Assembly (NCBI GenBank): GCA_946807835.1
Contig: OX327700.1
Location: forward strand, 21,736,001 to 21,800,000
Reading direction: 5' to 3'
Source: Ailanthus altissimus
Lineage: Eukaryota; Streptophyta; Magnoliopsida; Sapindales; Simaroubaceae
DNA: 64,000 nucleotides
In this document: piece by piece, positions 12,738 through 24,984 of the stretch
How the letters are laid out: every line of letters begins with the position of its first letter
How positions within the stretch are numbered: the first letter of the stretch is position 1
Notes under the pieces: model-generated
Database searches by the model: none
The model's input: only the letters and a program-made list of their open reading frames with translations
What the model was told of the DNA's origin: nothing
Program-made: the position numbers and the translations under genes

Positions 12738-13330
12738 GTGCTCTCAAGGGCAAGTGCTAGTTCTTATCAATCTTGCATATCAAAAAAGAAGAAAGTATTT
12801 ATCCTTTGGTTTGATGAAGAAGTCTCATTTGAGCTGGATTATCTGCCTCATCATCCTTTAGGTGTAAGGCAGAGGGATCTCAACCAATTTAGGGTAAAAT
12901 ACAGTATACCAAGCACGATTACACTTAGAAAGCCTAAAAAGGATAAATACATTAGTGCACCACCCGCTGAGGAGGTGGCTCTTAAACTTGTATAGTTCAA
13001 TTTAGGGTTAAGACTACCTCTCCAATCATACTTTCACCCATCTGAACTTAGCACCCTACTAGTTGAATTTGAACTCATGGAGAATACTAATTAGTCTATA
13101 TGATGTGGTTAAAGACTATCTTCAATGAGCCTACCTTACTTGAACTTCAATAAATCTATCAAAGTAAGACAAACTTTAAGCAAAAAGGGTTTTATTATCT
13201 CATCACTTATGATGGTGAGAATAAACATACCCTCATATGAAATAGGCCCTCAAGTAACCATAAGTGAAAAATGGAGAATAGGATCAAGAGCATGTCAGGT
13301 TGCTTTGACACTTATCATATCCCCATGTTT
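12738..13330 (+). pseudogene. Antisense-ORF remnant of the 10.7-14.5 kb element
   Basis: The + strand encodes, with stops, a segment containing FRVKYSIPSTITLRKP, then YISAPPAEEVALKLV and, after one stop, NLGLRLPLQSYF. The 'GLRLPL' block is typical of the N-terminal part of plant proteins annotated as gypsy-type transposon proteins (recalled, not searched). A second piece follows at 13125-13270 after frame changes. Relative to the - strand primer site at 13663-13680 the frame is antisense. No gag, protease, reverse transcriptase or integrase was found between the two LTRs, so the element looks non-autonomous. Confidence 0.55.
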
Positions 13331-13662
13331 TTTTTTTAAATCAGGTCTTTTTTTTCATGCTTTGTACTTTTTATGGTTTATAATCTATTCATCCTTGTTA
13401 TTTCAGCAACACTCTGAATAGCTAAACTTGAGCTGACTTAGGAAGATAGGGATTAGGTTTTTCAGGCTCAAAGACAAGAAGCCTCTATCAAGGTACTTTT
13501 CACTTAGCAAAGTTTGGAGAGCACAGATCTAGTTGGCCAACTTTCTAGAAAGAAAATGAGAAAAATATGAGGTAATAAAATTAATCTGTTCCTTTATCTA
13601 TTATCCTCTAGTAGTCATCTTATTTGCCTTCGATTAATTGTCTTTCATGGATTCCTATTCTA

Positions 13663-13680
13663 TTCTCACAAATGGCGCCA
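13663..13680 (-). other. Primer-binding site, TGGCGCC type
   Basis: On the - strand, three bases after the LTR ends in TTAACA, lies TGGCGCCATTTGTGAGAA. It resembles the TGGCGCC-type primer sites of plant Tat/Athila-group Gypsy elements. It fixes the element as - strand oriented and LTR b as its 5' LTR. Confidence 0.65.
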
Positions 13681-13683
13681 AAC

Positions 13684-14527
13684 TGTTAACCCTGAAAATT
13701 AGGAGATCCTGGCCTATGAGTTGAATTTATTTGTGTTTTGAAGCAATAAATAGATCTCTTGAAGGGCTAAGATAAGATTATCACTCTTTGATGCGTATTA
13801 TGCTTTTTAAAGTCTCAAATTCAATCAAGATTATAAAGCCAAACACAATTAGAAGTAAAATTATAGTAGTTTGATTATATGAACATATACGCACTTCATC
13901 GGGCGTAATCAACTCACTTAGAATGCATTATCGAATAATATTTTTATAGCACAAATATAAGGAATTTGAGCAATTACAAATATGGCTTCTGGTAATGGTG
14001 CCTCAAGGTTTTTCTCTTGAAAAATTTGATTCGTGGGTTTCCAATGGATGGAAATTCTCCCATTTACTTACTATTTAGCCTTTTTCTATAAGTGTTTGGT
14101 TATAGAGTCCTTTTATAACTAAATTTTGAATATATAGAGTTCTTTTAAAACTTGAACTGTAGAGTTTTATTGGAACTAAATCATATCTTCACAACTCTAG
14201 GATCCTTAAAAATAAAGGTAATGTGAGTCTTTGGTCAATAGTGAATAAACACATTCTTTCCTACCTTTAAGGGTTTAAATGGTTGGCCTCTTGAAGGGCT
14301 TATGTGGTCAATCTCTTGAAGGGCTTATGTGGTTAATCTCTTGAAGGCTTATATGGTCGGCCTTTTAGAGGGTTTTCAGGACCAAGAACATTTTTTTGTG
14401 AACTAAAATATTTGAGTGCCCATGTGATGGGTTTTTTGGTGGACTACAATGAACCTTCTAAGAAATTAGCCTCGGGCCAAAATTTCAGGAAAAAAAAAAT
14501 TTTTTTAAACATATGTAAAACATGACA
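13684..14527 (-). mobile_element. LTR-like repeat b (right), Gypsy-type non-autonomous element
   Basis: Partner of the repeat at 10696-11760. It begins TGTTAACC beside the primer site and probably ends at CATGACA. It carries single diverged copies of the blocks amplified in LTR a and its own run of about 29-base units at 14280-14380. No clear target-site duplication links the outer ends of the two LTRs, so an outer boundary may be wrong or rearranged. Confidence 0.6.
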
Positions 14528-15747
14528 TCCCCCACCTAACTTAACAACCAAATTCTACAACCATCAGAAAATAAAAAATAAAAAATAAAAAAAAAACTTC
14601 TGAAGTCCATAAATTATCCCTTAATTTTTACAACAATCAAATAGTAACCCTATAAGGAATTGAAAAAAAAAATGTTTCATTCCATGAAAATTGTTTCCCA
14701 AATTTTTTATTCCTTTTCTTTTCATATAACAAAGCTACTGCTTTTTTATAATTGAAGTGGTTAAAATAATTTTGATAAGAATTGTTAACTTTAAAGTTGA
14801 ATAACAAATGAAATGCACTCAATGATTGCACTTGTTGATAGGAAAACAAAATTTGTTTAATAAAATAAACTCAACAGATGCAATATCATTTTGTTCATAA
14901 TTACATTAATTCCTCACTTTGATCAACCTTGAATTGAATTGTCGCAATATTCTCTACTATCTTCAATCTTCAAAATCACACGTGTAGTCATATTGATCTT
15001 CCCTTAATCTTCAAACTCACGCATACCCAAATCTGATAGAAGAATGGTAGTCTAAGTCTAATTCTTTTTTCAAGTAAGAATACGTAAAAGAAGTATTCCT
15101 ATAGTTGTAGTGTTATGTTTTACTACTCCCTACATCTCTTATATACATGAATCATCCTTGGGTATATGGAGTTTAATTATAATTATGAATTTAAAGTTTG
15201 ATGAGGATTTAAGTTAGCAGAGGAACTGCAAGACCCGTGGGCTTCTTAACTCTAATTTGAAAGGTCCAGTCCTAGTCATCTCATGACCTACTAGTTCTTC
15301 TAAGTTAACCTTAAGTTATTCCACTAAAAGTGAAGGGTGCACTCTAATAACTCAAGTTAATAAATAAAAGTCTATTTAATTAAAAACTTTTTAATTAAAT
15401 TAGGCTTAGTCTTTAGACCAATAATAACCACTTAATTGACTCTTTAATTCATGTCCATAATTAAAGTTAGGCTATGAAAAAATGTCTTACCTCTTTAATT
15501 ACTCATAGTGCCTTATAGACTACGCTGATACTAACCATAGATTGCATCAAAATCCTTGGAAAGCTCTCAATATACAAAATGCTCCCTTTTAAATCTAAAA
15601 CTTTACACTATAACCACTTGCCATTCAAAATGGCTCTTTAGTGTATCTGTCTTACGTTTTTACTATGCATTAAAAGAATCCACAAGGTCATGAGGACTCT
15701 TCAGATTTGCCCTAAGCTTACCAACTATTCGTCCCACCTCTAATGCT
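14528..15747. other. Region without a recognised gene
   Basis: About 1.2 kb of AT-rich sequence with A and T runs (for example near 14,575-14,600). No frame could be tied to a known family. It may contain further unrecognised repeat debris. Confidence 0.5.
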
Positions 15748-17056
15748 TGATAACTTGAATTTTTACTCATTAGTCATTATCTTTAAGCTTAATATTTGTT
15801 AGTTTTTAGCTATTTAATTGAGTATTTTTACTTGTTTTAGTCTTATTTTGTAGTTTGGAGGAATTTTTTCAAGAAGTTGCATGACAAATTAGAAAAAGTG
15901 TTGATTTTAGAGCAAAGGAAGCCAAAATAGTAAGGCATCATAGCACATCAACAGAAGAATTTATACACCAAGGCAGCAACTTGGGGTCGCAATGCCAGAA
16001 CAGTAAGATTCAGTATTGGAACAATAAGTTAGTGTTGTAGTACTAGCTTCTTGACGTCACAATGCCAATTGTGATTAGAAGTTCAAGAAATTGATCTTAT
16101 TTTCTCAATTTTAACCCTCAAACTTAAAAACTATAAATAGAGACGTTTAGGATTCATTAAGAAAGAGCCGTTTGAGAGAGAAAACACTTAGAAATAGTGC
16201 AAAGAAGAAAAAAAAGAATAAGATTGAAAATTTGTGCAAGATTGAAGGGTTGCCTCAATATCTTTTCTCTCTTCGGTCTATTTTTTTAATTCTGTGTTTT
16301 TGTTGAGGATATTGGAACTCTTATATTTTAATTTCTTTTATTTCATCATGAGCTAAATGTTTTATCTCGGGTTACAATTGGATCTCTACATGTAGTTTAA
16401 ATTATAATTTTCTCTTTGATTTGTTTTATTTAATAAATTGATTATTTGTTTTATCTTGTGTTTAATATTTTTTAGATGTTTGATCACCATCTAGATTGAT
16501 TAGGTAACCTTATTGAACTTGAAAAAGGAACTTAGGTTTTAGCCATAGATAGAATAGCATATGATCATTGATTACTATAGTGAGTTCATGTAAGATAGAA
16601 ATATACTTACATCACATATACAATCAATAAAAGAACCTAGGCTTAAATCTATTTTCAATTTAATTCAAATAGGAATATGGTGAGTTGATTAGAAAGGATT
16701 TTCTTATTAGACTGCTGGAAAAGGCTTGTAGGTGATTTGGGATTCTTGGTTGATAATTATAAATAAATAATCAATTCAAGGAATGAGATTAGTAATTTAA
16801 GCGAAGTGTAGAGTAAAGATTGGAACCCTAGGTTTATTCTTATTGGTGAATTTTTGTAAATTCTACTACTTTAACTCTTGTTACCTTTTAGTTTATTTAA
16901 TTTCTGTATCTTTTAATCAATTGGGTGGATAAATTAAAAACTAATATAGGATAGTACTTAGCATAAACATAATAAAAAGTCCTCGTGAGAATGATACTTT
17001 ACTTTATCATTATATTAATTGTTTACGATAATGTGCACTTGCTTTCTATAATCACA
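15748..17056 (+). mobile_element. LTR-like repeat, left copy of the 15.7-21.5 kb element
   Basis: This segment is recognisably related to 20293-21460. Shared landmarks are a TGATA start, GGCTATTTAATTG-like text about 75 bases in, a TATAAATAGA box (about 16,130), a TATCTTGTGTTTAAT block, and a GTGCACTTGC block near the end. These are followed by AATCACA. The copies are strongly diverged. A weak candidate primer site, TTAGCACCAACAGTAG, follows near 17,087, suggesting + orientation. The boundaries are approximate. Confidence 0.5.
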
Positions 17057-17129
17057 CAATAATCCTCTAGATTCAAAAACCTTCAGTAAATTAGCACCAA
17101 CAGTAGTATGATTCTATGCTTCCCACAAC

Positions 17130-20100
17130 TAATCGTGTTTCTTTCTTGAGCTAAACATTAGCTACGGATAGATTTTCTTGTAGCTCAATAATAGTTGACT
17201 TTAAAGTGTCCTTCCAAGTCTTCACCACTACATTTTCTTCCTCTATAGAAGCCACCTTCAATTCATGAGCAGCCAAGGAAACTTATAGCCTACTCATTTC
17301 CTACAATAAGCCTTTATTCCTTGATTTAAGACATCTAGTTCATGAACATGGAAACCACTTGACAAAGTTCCTCAGTAATAGTCTTGCCCTTCTATTGAAC
17401 ACGAAACTTCTTGACCTATTTTGCCATATCTTAAAATTGTTCTAAAAAATAAGGGTTTGACCCCTCAGCAAAAGGTCATCTTCATACTTAGAAGCCAAAT
17501 TCCTTTTTAACTTATTGGACTCTCTATATAATACTTTTAATTCCTTCCTATAACCTTCTAGCATCAGCGCATTATCTTGAATAGGTTATACAACAAAACG
17601 AACAATAGGGAACAATAAAAATAATATCCAAAAATAAAATAAAAACTTAAGGCTAGTTCATGCTTACCATCAGGAAGGAAGATGAACTCTTCCATTCCCA
17701 GTATATCGTAGACATGTTAAGCATCAACTGTGTTTTAGCCTTAGCAATAGTCATGACAAAATTGTTGTCATTACTTTCTTATCAATGTGAAGGAAGGAAG
17801 ACTCCTTGACATCATCCCCATCTTTCTTCCAAAATCATAGATAGAATTTAGGCCTAGGCGCTTCACTGAGAGAAGAATGCCTCCCACTAATTATACTCCT
17901 CTTCATTCCCTCCTTTGTCCCCAATGAAAAATGAGAGGTCAAACCCCCCTTCTAACAATAGAATAAAGAGAGGAGTAGCACCCCATTCACTAACCCTAGG
18001 CTATGAATGAGGGATCATACTCCCCTTTCAACTCTAGTTTAAAAAGAAGGTGCAAAACTTCCCCTTCTTGCTCTCATCTTCAGAATGAGTATGACTCCCA
18101 GAGTTACTCTCAATATTGATTGGCTCCTCTAAAAAGATAAGATTAAGAAGTCGGTATAAAACCAAAAGTAAAGGAAAAGAAAAATATAAGTTAAAAAAAC
18201 ACTAGAAATTAAAAAAAAAACCATTTATGGTTACAAACTCTCCATCGGAGAATCTGCAACTAATTAGGAAATCCCTTTAACTGTATGGGACCTACAGCTA
18301 GATTAAGAATGGAACCACATTTCATTGTAGATTCCTCCATAACCTCAAAAACTGGTTTATCACTATAAAAGGCTTTGATTCAACCTTTGAAGTGCTCGAC
18401 GCGTCCCATGAAACCTTAAAAATAGGACGTTTTTCTTTAATTATCTCTGGAATAACTATAGGAATGACACCACCACTAGGGTCAATGGTCCTCTACTTCT
18501 TCAATAGCGAGCTCCCTAACTCCAAACCCTTGGTGTACTTTTTGTTGTTATCTTTCTCTTTCTAGGGATTCACACCTTCGAGGCACTATAAAAATAGTTG
18601 GGAATGATATATAAAAGCTTCTCTATGAAGTCTTGAAAACCTATAAAGAAAAAACAAGAAGTTGGAGAATAAGAAAAGTAAAAAAAATTAAACAATCAGT
18701 ACAAAGAAAAAGAAAACTCTTACGTTCCTCACCAGTGGTATGAGGAACCCCTTAGGATGAAGCCGAAGTACCCTTTCAAAGGGAACAAAAAATTGGATGT
18801 CCCTTAATAAATGGAACCAATTGCAATGGTTCCAGTGTGTATGTTGTGAAAGGCCCAGTCATGGGAGAGACATTCGCGAAATGACCATCAGTATTGGAAG
18901 TTTCTGTAAGACTAGCTTCATTCGAGGAACTGCCCTCATCAATAAATCTCACACCTACACTAAAAGATGGGAAGATGTTCGAATCAGTAGAAGAAGTCAT
19001 GCGGGAGTATTCGAATATCTCACATTCTCTAATGACACGGACAACTTCAACGTTTGTACCTACAATGGGAACTACATTCAGAGAAACATAGGAAATAGGA
19101 AAATGTTAGTAAATTACTTTTTGAAATAAATTAATGCTCATGTATATTAGAAAAGAAACCAGTGTATGTGTATAGTTAGTAGATTATCTCACCGTTGTCA
19201 CCCTCGGCTTCTATCTCCAAAAGGAACAAAATGAGTCTGGCTGAGTTTGATGACGTCTCAGTAGTTCCTAAAATGCTCAATCGTTTAATGAAGAAACACA
19301 ATAGGTCAAAAGGGGTCAGAGTTGGAAATCCTACCTTGTAAGTAATGGCACAAGATTGGTGATGCACCTTGTTATGATGAGTGTAATCCCTAAAAGGATG
19401 TACTATAAACATTTTCTTGTAAGAGATGGGATCCCTCCAAAAAAAACCTTATTCAAGAACTCCTCCCTTCCTAGAATAGAAGAAAGGGTCAAACTCTTCT
19501 TTCAATTGAAATCACCAAAAGTTGTAGCAACCTAATATGAAAAGCCAGGCTCTTTCTACTCATCTCTCACCACCATGACGTGCTTCTCAAAGCCCGCCTT
19601 TTTGTCCTTAAAATTTTCAATTATTTTTTGCTCCTCTTTAAAAACCCAATAGAAATTCTTCCTTGAGTGTTAAAGATTGTATAGAGCAAAAACATTAAAA
19701 AAGGGTCAAGTAGTATAGATGAGAGATCATATGGTTAAGGATAGCTATGTCTTGTAGTAAGTGAAAAATATTGAGGTGTATTTAAAGTAGTGAAAGGCCA
19801 GTGATGTATAAAATTTCGTGGATAAAGGGTAGGATAAGGAAGTGAAAGCAGTTAAGATGCTCTTTACAAAGGGAAAGCTCTCCAGTTGGACAGATTAGAG
19901 ACTGGAGAGAGATTCTCTTTAAGAAAGATTCCTAATCTTTACCCCTTAGAGAACTCAAGCACAAATTTAAGTTAATCCAAGGAGAACAAGTTCACACTAT
20001 TCGCCATTTATAATTTTTGGGAGTAGCTCTAGAGATAGAAATCAGGGTCTTTTAGAAAGAAAATTTGGAAAACTTGGGACTAGTGAAAAAAAGGGAAAGG

Positions 20101-20160
20101 ATTTCTTGGAAGCGATTCTTTAGCTTTTGAAATTTAAAAGTAAAAATGAAAGTGAAACGG
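17130..20160 (-). pseudogene. Antisense-ORF remnant B of a Gypsy-type element
   Basis: The - strand reads as a decayed relative of remnant A at 3.2-6.4 kb. The best match is a KDKKAGFEKHVMVVRDE-like segment near 19,550-19,610. Next come a serine-rich stretch at 18776-19000 and, towards 17,100-17,600, coiled-coil-like sequence with many frame changes. The frame lies between two related LTR-like repeats (15748-17056 and 20293-21460) and on the strand opposite to the element's inferred orientation. No pol motif was found between the repeats. Family assignment is by eye. Confidence 0.45.
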
Positions 20161-20292
20161 TCAAAAGTTTAAACATAAATATTTTATGAAACCACCTTTG
20201 TCAAATTAGGATGTCACTTGAAAACAAAGAGCCATATCCACTAAAAATAATGTTACACAGGAGAAAAGATACCATTTTTTAATCAAACATAT

Positions 20293-21460
20293 TGATAGAG
20301 GCGTAAAAGCATTAGTATGATTTGTACTCAACTTTCATATTTTGCTCCAAATAATAAATATTTGGCTATTTAATTGTGCTTTCTGATTATAAATAGATGC
20401 ACGATGGGACATGTGATGCATAGGAATAAACGGGAGGTGAATTAGACGTCAAACGAAGACGTTACGCTCAAAATACGAAAGGGGCACAGGGGGCGCTCGT
20501 GGCGGTAAATAGTAACTCGTGAACAGTATTTTTATAAATAAAAAAAAAAACTTATAAATAGAATGCCAAAAACCCTAAGAGTGGAGAGGAGAAAAAAAGA
20601 GGCAAAAACGTAGAGAAAGAATTCACAACACAAAATCAAAGAGTCATTTTGATTAGTTTTTCTTCTCTTTCTTTATCATTATGTTCCTGTTCTTGTTGAT
20701 CTTTATGAATTAGTTTGATACTTTTAATTTTGTGATGGGATAAATTATTCATCCAGAGTTAGACTATATGAACTTAATATGGATTTGGATTGTGTTAATT
20801 TTTTGTTTATGAACTTGATACATTCAATTGATTCATTCTATCTTGTGTTTAATGCTTTCATTATACCTGATCAATATTTTGAATGATTGAGGAACCATGA
20901 TGAACTCGACGGAGGGATTCAAGTGTTTAGCCTATGATAGTGTGATGCATGATCATAAGGTAACAACTATGAGTTCCATCTAGGATAGACATATACCTAA
21001 ATGGCGTGTATGGTATAATTTAGACTTGATCTTAATGAATTACATTTTGATTTGATTACCATAGATATATAGGTGATTGTTAGAATGCGTAATATAGTCA
21101 CTTGACCATCGATAGAGGCTTGTGATGAGATTAGTGTCTAAGCCAATCAATTGATATTAAAAGATTAACTAAGTGGTTAATGAGTCCAATGAAATACTAT
21201 GGGACAAGCCAAAGCCCTAGATTATCTTTATTTGTGAATTTTACTCTTTACTTTTATTTAGTTTAATTGATATAGTAGATTAGTTAAATAAATTCTAAAT
21301 TTTAGTTTTCTGAATAAAAGTTAAGTAGGTACAATTTTAGTACTTGATTTATAGAATTAGATCGCATAATCTCTGTAGAATCGATATCTGGACTTAAAAT
21401 CCTATATTACTTAATATGATAGCGTGCACTTGCACTTAAATACTATAGCACATAATCACA
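20293..21460 (+). mobile_element. LTR-like repeat, right copy of the 15.7-21.5 kb element
   Basis: Partner of 15748-17056, with shared order of a TATAAATAGA box (about 20,554), a CTATCTTGTGTTTAATGC block and a GTGCACTTGCAC block before the AATCACA end. A purine-rich GGAGAAAAGAT lies shortly upstream (about 20,261) and could be the polypurine tract. No matching target duplication was found. Confidence 0.5.
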
Positions 21461-22900
21461 TATGTCGTGTGCTAGAAAGGTAATAAAGAAACGTTCCCTC
21501 TAAGTTTTTGGTCTTGACCCAATACATTGTCTTCACTTGTGAAGAGATATATGTTGGGCACATTATTTAATCAGCCTATAGCCCGCGCCATAGTGCCCTT
21601 TTATTTACAACCCACTTTGAAATGACAAACCCAAATCAATTTTGCTAAGGGTTTTTAACCTAAATAAGGCTATTTGTACTAGATAACCCAACCCGCTAAC
21701 TCAGAGACCCTAGAAACGGGTTGTGTAAGGCATGACAAAGGAAAATTGATTAAAATTAATGCTTTACTTTGATTAAGATTGAATTAATTGTGATTTTATA
21801 TGGACAACAATTTCTTACAATGTGAATAAATTTTACTTAAATCCTTCTCCTTGATTGATTATATTATAAAATACAAACAAACTTAATCTCTAATTAAACT
21901 TGGAATAATTATGTTATATGTTCTTATGTATACTTTGAGTATAATTTTGATTTATGCACTATAAATATGGTTAATTTTTTCGATGTTAATTATCAAGTTC
22001 TATTTGACATTAAGTGATTGAGTTTTAAACATTCGAATATAGCATTTTATATCTAGAGCACTTCACACACTAAATACTCTCTTTCTTAAGAAATTATTTA
22101 TTTGAGCATGAAAATTTTTTTTTTTTTAAAGGAGAATGATGCTCTTTTACACATTCAAAAAATTCTCAAAAATAAGAAAATAAATTCGTAAAGTTCCAAA
22201 CCTTAGAACTTTCAGCGTATTAAATCACCCATCATATATTGGAATCCTATAAACCATAAAGTATTATCTAGAATGTGAAATGTAGTTGTCTATTGAGCTA
22301 CTTCGGGGAATATTATGTGCTCGAATGCCATACATGCAAATTGCAATTTCAATTTGACCTCCGGCTTTTGTTTTTCTGTTGTGGGCCATTTATGTAAATG
22401 CCGAAAAATGCCTTGATTTAATGAGAAAAAATCTTTAACTAATCACGAAATATTTCTGGGTCTTTTACATGAAAATCAAGAAAGTATGCCCTCGTTAGCT
22501 TTGCATGCCAGAGACAATTGCCACCGTGTTGACTATCAAACAACAACTCAAATAAAATAAAATTGCCTTTTTTGTTCCAAGATAGTAAATTTTCGTTTTA
22601 CCATTTTCCTTTTTTTCTTTTCTGGGAAAAAGTTGGCATCGGACAGCTTATAAAAGGAAACATTTTTTTTTTAACTTTTTCACAAAATAATAAGAATCTT
22701 TCATAAAAAGCCCATTTAATTCATCAATATTCTTATTTAGCCTTAATTATAGGTCTTAATCATTTGCAGTTAAAAAAAGTTAAAATTAAACAATTTTACT
22801 TTGAATATATATATATTTTTTTCTCTAAGAATCTAAAACTCTCTCCCAAAAGTAATTCAAAATTAATATTGTATAAACCACTAATTTCGGATATTATATT
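21461..22900. other. Region without a recognised gene
   Basis: AT-rich sequence with short T and A runs. Nothing coding could be supported on either strand. Confidence 0.5.
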
Positions 22901-23220
22901 ATATAAATCGACATACAAGAACACCAATGCTTAAACATAAATCTAAAAAATGGCCGATAAATTTGAAGTTTTTAAAATTTTGATGTAATTTATAGTTTGT
23001 AAAAAAAAGTATAAAAATAAGTAGATAGTAAGTAAAATAAGTAAAATTTAGATGGATTGTGTGGTAAATAGGTTTAAATTTGGTGAAAATAGAAAAAATA
23101 CGGTAAAAAACTAGTTTAACATCACTTGCCATCGCCCGAGAAGATTTGCGCACGTTTAACACCCACACAAAATGCATCAATTTCGCATGCAGGCGTGTCT
23201 TGCACCCAAGCACCCAACTA

Positions 23221-23590
23221 AATTTTTAATCAAATATTTTCTTTTTAATTAATATTTTATTAATTTAATTCTTAATTAAAGTAATTAATTAACTAATATT
23301 TTTATTTAATTAATTTTTTATTTAATTAATTTTTTATTTAAAATAATTTTTTTATTCAATTTAATTAATTATTTTAATTAATTTAAAATAAATAATTATT
23401 TGTTTTAATTAATTATTTTTCTATTTTAATTTAAAAAATTAAATTATTTTGATTCTTAATTAAAGTAATCAATTAACTAATTTTTATTAATTATTTTACT
23501 AGCTAAAATATTACATACTTATTAAATTTAATTAATTGTTTAAATTGAATAATTTAAATTTTAAAATTTTTCTTTTAATATTTTAATGAT
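23221..23590. repeat. Low-complexity TTAATTAA-rich tract
   Basis: About 370 bases composed almost entirely of A and T, with recurring TTAATTAA and TTTAATTAATT motifs. There is no coding content. Confidence 0.85.
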
Positions 23591-23699
23591 TTACAACAGA
23601 GTATCAAAATAAAAAATACAACTAACATAAAATAATACTTAAAATACACGTTAAATTTAAATTTAAAAGTACAAAAATAAAATTTAAGAGTATTAAAAT

Positions 23700-24984
23700 G
23701 ACAAATACAAGTAACATGTCATATTAACTATTATGCAATGCAATAGAGTTTCAAAATGTCTGGTGGCTATGTCTATGCTACTTATAATAACTACACACAT
23801 TTTTCGTTAATTCCTCACTTTACAATGAATTTGTTTCTTTTAATGTCTCCTTGATTGATAACGTGCTATAAGAGGTTAGATGTTAGCATCTCTTAACTCT
23901 TTTAGAACAATCCAATTTAACAGATGGCCAATCGGATTGACTAGCCCTTTGTATGCACGAAATAAAGACTTTGCCATGTAATTGATCAAACAAAGACCAC
24001 GATACTATAATATGGTCTGTCTGCATACTGCAACAGTATAAGGCACAAGGTAGTTGCCGAAAATTAAACTTTCGACAACTGCATAACTTTGTTGGAATGT
24101 CCACTATTCTATTTCTACTTTCATCTTTACGACAAAGTGTGAATGATTTATCAAGTAAACTGTCATGCGAGTAAACTTATCATTGTGGTTCCAAATCTTG
24201 TGATGGGCCCAATTTGTTCGAAAGTTTGTTATACCTTTTTCAGCCTATCGTCTCTAGAAAAAACAATTTTATTAACTCCTAAATCCATTCAAACAAGGTA
24301 ATCACTAAAAGCCCAATGCATCATTTACAATAACATTGATGCTCTTCATAATTTTAGTGGTCATAATATCATATCTTTTTAATAATCCCACTTATGTAGC
24401 CCATTTGAAAAAACCTACCTCCTCTTCTAAGTATCTTACACCTGTGGTTTTATCTTCTGCATTTTCTTAATTTGCTCATGAAAGTCAACAAGGCAATACA
24501 CCTTCGTAACAACAAAATAGAAAGTCAGGTATCCCTTTTCTTCTTCTTATCTAATGGTATCTTATATCTTGTGATTAAATTTTTTTTCAAGTGATAAATG
24601 CATACTTTGTGATATACATTAGAAAATACCTCTCGAATGGCTTTTTCAATACTTGCATATCGATCAAATACAAATATAAGATTCTCAAGATCACCAAGAG
24701 CTTCTTGGAGTTTGACAATAAACTACACCCAGGAAGTATCGCTTTTCGAATCAGCAATACCCTATATCAAGGAAAAGTTTTGATTGTTTCCATCTCTTTG
24801 TAAACTGCCACAAATATTATTCCCATGTAAATACCTTTCAAAAATGCTCCATCAACTGTAATAATCAATCAAATGGATGAGTAAAAATCTCTAATAAATG
24901 GTCCAAGTGCCATAAAGAAATACTTAAAATGATTATAGTTGTTAATTTTTAAAATAAATAATGGTACCTGAGTTCTATTGTTCT
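23700..24984 (-). pseudogene. Mutator-like (MULE) transposase, C-terminal part
   Basis: The - strand from 24984 downwards resumes a MuDR-type transposase. It opens with an NSGT-like segment, followed by FFMALGPFIRDF-like text. The first catalytic aspartate lies in DGAFLKGIYMGIIFVAV (Asp codon 24851-24853) and the second in FVFDRYASI (Asp codon 24663-24665), followed by CIYHL. Further C-terminal pieces fade out towards 23,880. Stops and frameshifts are frequent. The N-terminal part is 9.3 kb away (34.3-35.5 kb) on the same strand; a Copia element separates the two. Confidence 0.85.
24980..24984. other. Target-site duplication, left copy (GTTCT)
   Basis: GTTCT borders the left LTR of the 9.3 kb Copia element. 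ATTCT borders the right LTR at 34327-34331. One base differs. Reading the MULE frame across the two flanks, with one copy removed, leaves the frame continuous, which supports this site. Confidence 0.85.

Noticed and set aside
14520..14545. GGTGGGGGAT on the - strand beside LTR b, read as a polypurine tract of a further element
   Set aside because: It would imply a tandem LTR-internal-LTR-internal complex, but no matching internal domain was recognised to the right, so it is left as chance or unproven.
22899..23213. 104-codon - strand frame
   Set aside because: Low-complexity Phe/Tyr/Leu translation of AT-rich DNA. The area may instead be the outer part of the MULE.
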